A DNA stretch of 64,000 bases, taken from Melastoma dodecandrum (lineage: Eukaryota; Streptophyta; Magnoliopsida; Myrtales; Melastomataceae). Under the pieces are notes generated by a model, which saw only the letters and a program-made list of their open reading frames with translations, made no database searches and was not told the origin of the DNA. Every line of letters starts with the position of its first letter. The first letter of the stretch is position 1. This document shows positions 61,401-64,000 of the stretch, one piece after another. Both the position numbers and the translations under genes were made by a program. Location of the stretch: contig JARUPY010000271.1 of NCBI GenBank assembly GCA_029817715.1, positions 3,224,001-3,288,000 of the forward strand, written 5' to 3'.

Positions 61401-63321
61401 TTCCTGTGCATTCTATACATCCACCTGCCATTTCTACATCTTGTTCATCTCTCCCAAAGGAACCTACCAGCTTGGCTGAAGCTTCGTCCTCGCCTGCTTG
61501 GAGAGCTGCCATGGATATTGAACTTCAGGTACTGCAGCGGAATGACACATGGGAGCTTGTACCCTGTTCTGGAGTAGAGAAGGTCGTCGGATGTAAGTGG
61601 GTTTATAAAGTTAAACTCAATGCCTCAGGGGAGTTAGAGAGGTGTAAAGTCAGGTTAGTAGTGAAGGGATTTCACCAAACACCTGGGCTTGATTACAAGG
61701 AAACTTTCAGCCCTGTTATTAAACACCAAACCATCCGGGTGGTTCTGAGTTTGGCCGTCTCTCTTGGCTGGGAGTTAAAACAACTAGATGTACATAACGC
61801 ATTCCTCAACGGTGATCTCGAGGAAACATTCTTCATGCAACAACCACCTGGCTGCGTACATCCTGAGCTTCCAAATCACATTTGTAGATTGAAGAAGGCG
61901 CTATATGGTCTCAAACAGAGTCCACGGGCTTGGTACAAGAAGCTGAGTAGTTGTCTGCAGGATTGGGATTTTGTGAACTCTAGTTCTGATGCATCCTTGT
62001 TTTACAAACATTCCTCGAAGGGTGTGGTGATTCCGTTAGTCTATGTCGACGATATTATTCTCACTGGATCTGATAGAGAAGCATTACAATCTCTCCTACC
62101 ATGATTACATAGCAGGTTTGCACTGAAGGATCTGGGTACTTTATCTTATTTTTTGGGATTTCAGGGTACTCAGCAGCCCTCTCTGATTCACCTTTGTCAA
62201 GAAAAATATGTCAAAGATTTGCTTCAGAAGGTTGGAATGAGTGAATGCAAACCTGTGCCGTCTCAACTGGGCTCCACAGATGTTCTGTCTCGATATGGGG
62301 GTGAAGAACTAAGTGATCCTACTGATTACAGAAGTGTAGTTGGGGCCTTGCAGTTTGTACCAATTCGAGGCCAGATATTAGCTTCACAGTTAACAAGATG
62401 AGTCAGTTCCTTCAGTGTCCTACTACTCTGCACATGAAGGCTGTCAAGCGAATTTTGCGGTATTTGCAGGGGACAAGTACATATGGTCTGACCTTCGTTT
62501 CTGGGGATTCATTTCAGATATCCTGCTTCACTGACGCCTATTGGGCAAGTTGTCCCGACGATAGGAAGAGTACAGGTGCGTATTGTACCTTCCTTGGTCC
62601 AAATTTAGTATCGTGGTCTTCGCAGAAGCAGAAGGTGGTGTCCCGATCGAGTACCGAAGCTGAATACAGAGCTGTAGTGAACGGGGTTGCAGAGGTCTTG
62701 TGGCTTCAAAAACTACTAGGTAAACTCCGTATACCGACTCAGCAGCCGCCTGTGGTCTTCTGTGATAACCTCAGCACGATCTATTTGTCAGCAAATCCGG
62801 TTTTACATGCCAGGACGAAGCACATCGAAATAGATTATCATTTTGTAAGAGATAGGGTCATGGATGGGACTCTACAAGTTCAGCATGTGCACTCTGAAGA
62901 TCAGCTCGCTGACCCGTTAAACAAGGTTGTGCCGATACAGCGTTTTACTATGCTACGCAGCAAACTAACTGTACTTAACAGGCCAAGAAACTTGTCAATA
63001 CAGTCCGGAGGTAGAACATCACTGGAAGAAATAATAGAGGTTGAAGGCCAGGAAAGTTGTGAAGATGATAAACTGCAAGCATTAAAGGGTGAAAGCGGTG
63101 AAAATCTGGAGAAGTTCGAGAAGGAGTCACAAGTGACGGGAAGTGTTGGATTGGGGCTTGTCAAGGAGAGTCGTGTGTTTGACGGGAAGTGTTGGAATAT
63201 GTCCAGGCCTGATGAGTCTGGACCTGTGGGTCGAAAGTCTAAGTCTAGCCCAATCCAGGAATGTTCAGATATAGAAGATAGAAGACGACAAAAGCTGTTG
63301 GAGATAGTTCCTGGGGATTGA
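58469..63321 (+). pseudogene. Copia gag-pol polyprotein, interrupted
   Basis: The frame from 58469 encodes gag (UBN2-type capsid, about residues 40-240), a CCHC zinc knuckle (CQICYKIGHTAQTC, about 59520-59561), protease (WLLDTGATHHV) and the pre-integrase zinc-binding segment (HCRLGHPSKETL...CQTC). A TGA at 60389 stops it where relatives have Trp. The same frame resumes with the integrase core (IVDDVTRYSW; RSNWGGEF; QQNGRVECKNRH), in which the second catalytic Asp of the usual RSDNGGEF is Asn. RT (CKWVYKVK, LVYVDDI) runs to a second TGA at 62102. After a frameshift near 62360, RNase H (SSTEAEYRA, HIEIDYHFVRD) continues. The last frame runs on as a charged Glu/Ser-rich tail of about 110 residues (from about 62990) into the 3' LTR. 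Confidence 0.92.
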
Positions 63322-63596
63322 CAGCAATAACAGCGAGCAGCGCAACGTCCAGAGCTGGGATTCTCTTCCATTGTCATGTGCAGCAACTATATTCTGTCAT
63401 TGTAGTAATGTATAAGAAGAGGTGATTGTTGAGTGTTGAAAATTAATGAAAGCAGATTACAGGAAATATCCTTGTTCCTCCTTCCTTGTACCTTCTTCCC
63501 TGTTTTCTTTTCCTCCGTTATCACGAACCTTTCCCTTGAGCTGACAACTCCTCCCTCTCAGTTTCTTTCGATTCCAACCTACTCAAACATTCTTCA
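63190..63596 (+). repeat. 3' LTR of the copia element
   Basis: 407 bases, colinear with the 5' LTR without length change. The expected purine tract upstream is weak (GACGGGAAG); the 15-mer GACGGGAAGTGTTGG spanning the junction also occurs about 44 bases upstream (about 63137-63151). Confidence 0.95.
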
Positions 63597-63601
63597 ATAC
63601 T
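63597..63601. repeat. 5-bp target-site duplication (ATACT), right copy
   Basis: Identical to 58013-58017. Confidence 0.9.
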
Positions 63602-64000
63602 AAACGTTACATGATGGAGTGGATTGCCCCTCCCTAATTAAATTCGATATTCTCATATGCAAAATTTTTGTGAAGTAAAATGTTATAAGCGACCCACCCT
63701 GTTAAATACTTATCCGATAACACCAACAACAACACACAAATCTTGAAGAAAAGGGCGTATCTGATTAACAGCTAAATGCTTCATGCACTCACAAAATAGA
63801 TAATTCATTAATTAGATGTGGCAACCAAAATTCCCGTTTTGGCAAAAAAAAAAAAACATTTAGATTATGGAGAAAATAAAATTAAGTCAAGCGGAGGAAA
63901 GAGGCGGCGCTATCTTCCGTCCTTTGAAATTAATTTAGTCCACCCACTACACAATACCTTTAATTAATTGTGTCAGGATATGAAATATGACGTTTTGAAC
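63602..64000. other. Intergenic DNA at the right edge
   Basis: AT-rich sequence with no recognised feature; before the copia insertion it would have been contiguous with the 3' flank of the DCI1-like pseudogene. Confidence 0.5.

Larger units (their letters stand above)
58018..63596 (+). mobile_element. Complete but inactive Ty1/copia LTR retrotransposon (5.58 kb)
   Basis: Two 407-bp LTRs (58018-58424 and 63190-63596), each starting TG and ending CA, flank a 4.77-kb interior and are bordered by ATACT target duplications. I count about 14 mismatches between the LTRs by eye (roughly 3.4%), so insertion is fairly old but younger than the decayed fragment at 19.6-21.9 kb. Gene order gag, protease, integrase, reverse transcriptase, RNase H identifies Ty1/copia. 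The coding region is interrupted by two in-frame stops and one frameshift, and the integrase catalytic motif is altered, so the copy cannot move by itself. It lies 47 bases beyond the last exon of the DCI1-like pseudogene. Confidence 0.95.

Noticed and set aside
1..64000. tRNA, rRNA, CRISPR or bacterial-type operon features
   Set aside because: I saw no tRNA A/B-box pairs with a cloverleaf, no rRNA blocks and no regularly spaced repeat arrays; the sequence is plant nuclear DNA.

Overview
This window is nuclear DNA from a flowering plant, most likely a eudicot. Its genes have GT-AG introns, every recognisable protein belongs to a plant family, and long AT-rich intergenic DNA carries LTR retrotransposons and MITE-like elements. 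I cannot name the species. Poly-C/poly-G runs of 10 or more bases are unusually common.

Layout, left to right. 1-4.36 kb: intergenic DNA, one MITE-like repeat and the leader of the first gene. 4.37-6.81 kb (+): a PMT2-type Golgi methyltransferase in six coding exons. 7.39-8.24 kb (+): a compact phytochrome kinase substrate (PKS) protein. 9.6-10.4 kb (-): remains of a pentatricopeptide repeat (PPR) gene. 10.53-11.93 kb (-): a GCD1-like mitochondrial protein, three exons. 13.54-14.96 kb (-): an F-box/kelch gene with a one-exon CDS. 19.36-28.66 kb (+): a CYP23-like cyclophilin gene whose 5' and 3' exons lie about 8 kb apart around a decayed Ty1/copia fragment; the catalytic middle was not found. 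30.21-30.58 kb (+): a PRE/KIDARI atypical bHLH. 30.6-40.7 kb: gene-poor, with a well-delimited MITE at 37.54-37.93 kb. 40.73-43.42 kb (+): a FOUR LIPS/MYB88-type R2R3-MYB, nine exons, one intron with a GC donor. 45.69-46.10 kb (-): a ROXY-type CC glutaredoxin. 51.19-52.59 kb (-): a SWEET sugar transporter, six exons. 56.52-57.97 kb (+): a broken peroxisomal dienoyl-CoA isomerase gene. 58.02-63.60 kb (+): a complete but inactive Ty1/copia element with 407-bp LTRs and a 5-bp target-site duplication.

The genes do not form a pathway. They look like an ancient conserved neighbourhood. From memory, Arabidopsis carries PMT2, a PPR gene, an F-box/kelch gene, CYP23 and KIDARI close together near At1g26850-At1g26945, and PKS, kelch and FLP/MYB88 genes near At1g14280-At1g14350 and At2g02820-At2g02950. 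This window seems to hold both sets in one copy. Several members (PKS, PRE/KIDARI) act in light-controlled growth; FLP and ROXY proteins control stomatal and floral development.

I found no convincing undescribed biological system. The items most worth a second look are the split CYP23 locus, the palindrome-rich MITE, the single-copy ancestral gene block, and the recurring T(n)G(n) tracts. All exon coordinates are hand-derived from splice sites, reading phase and remembered family sequences; none was checked by alignment software.
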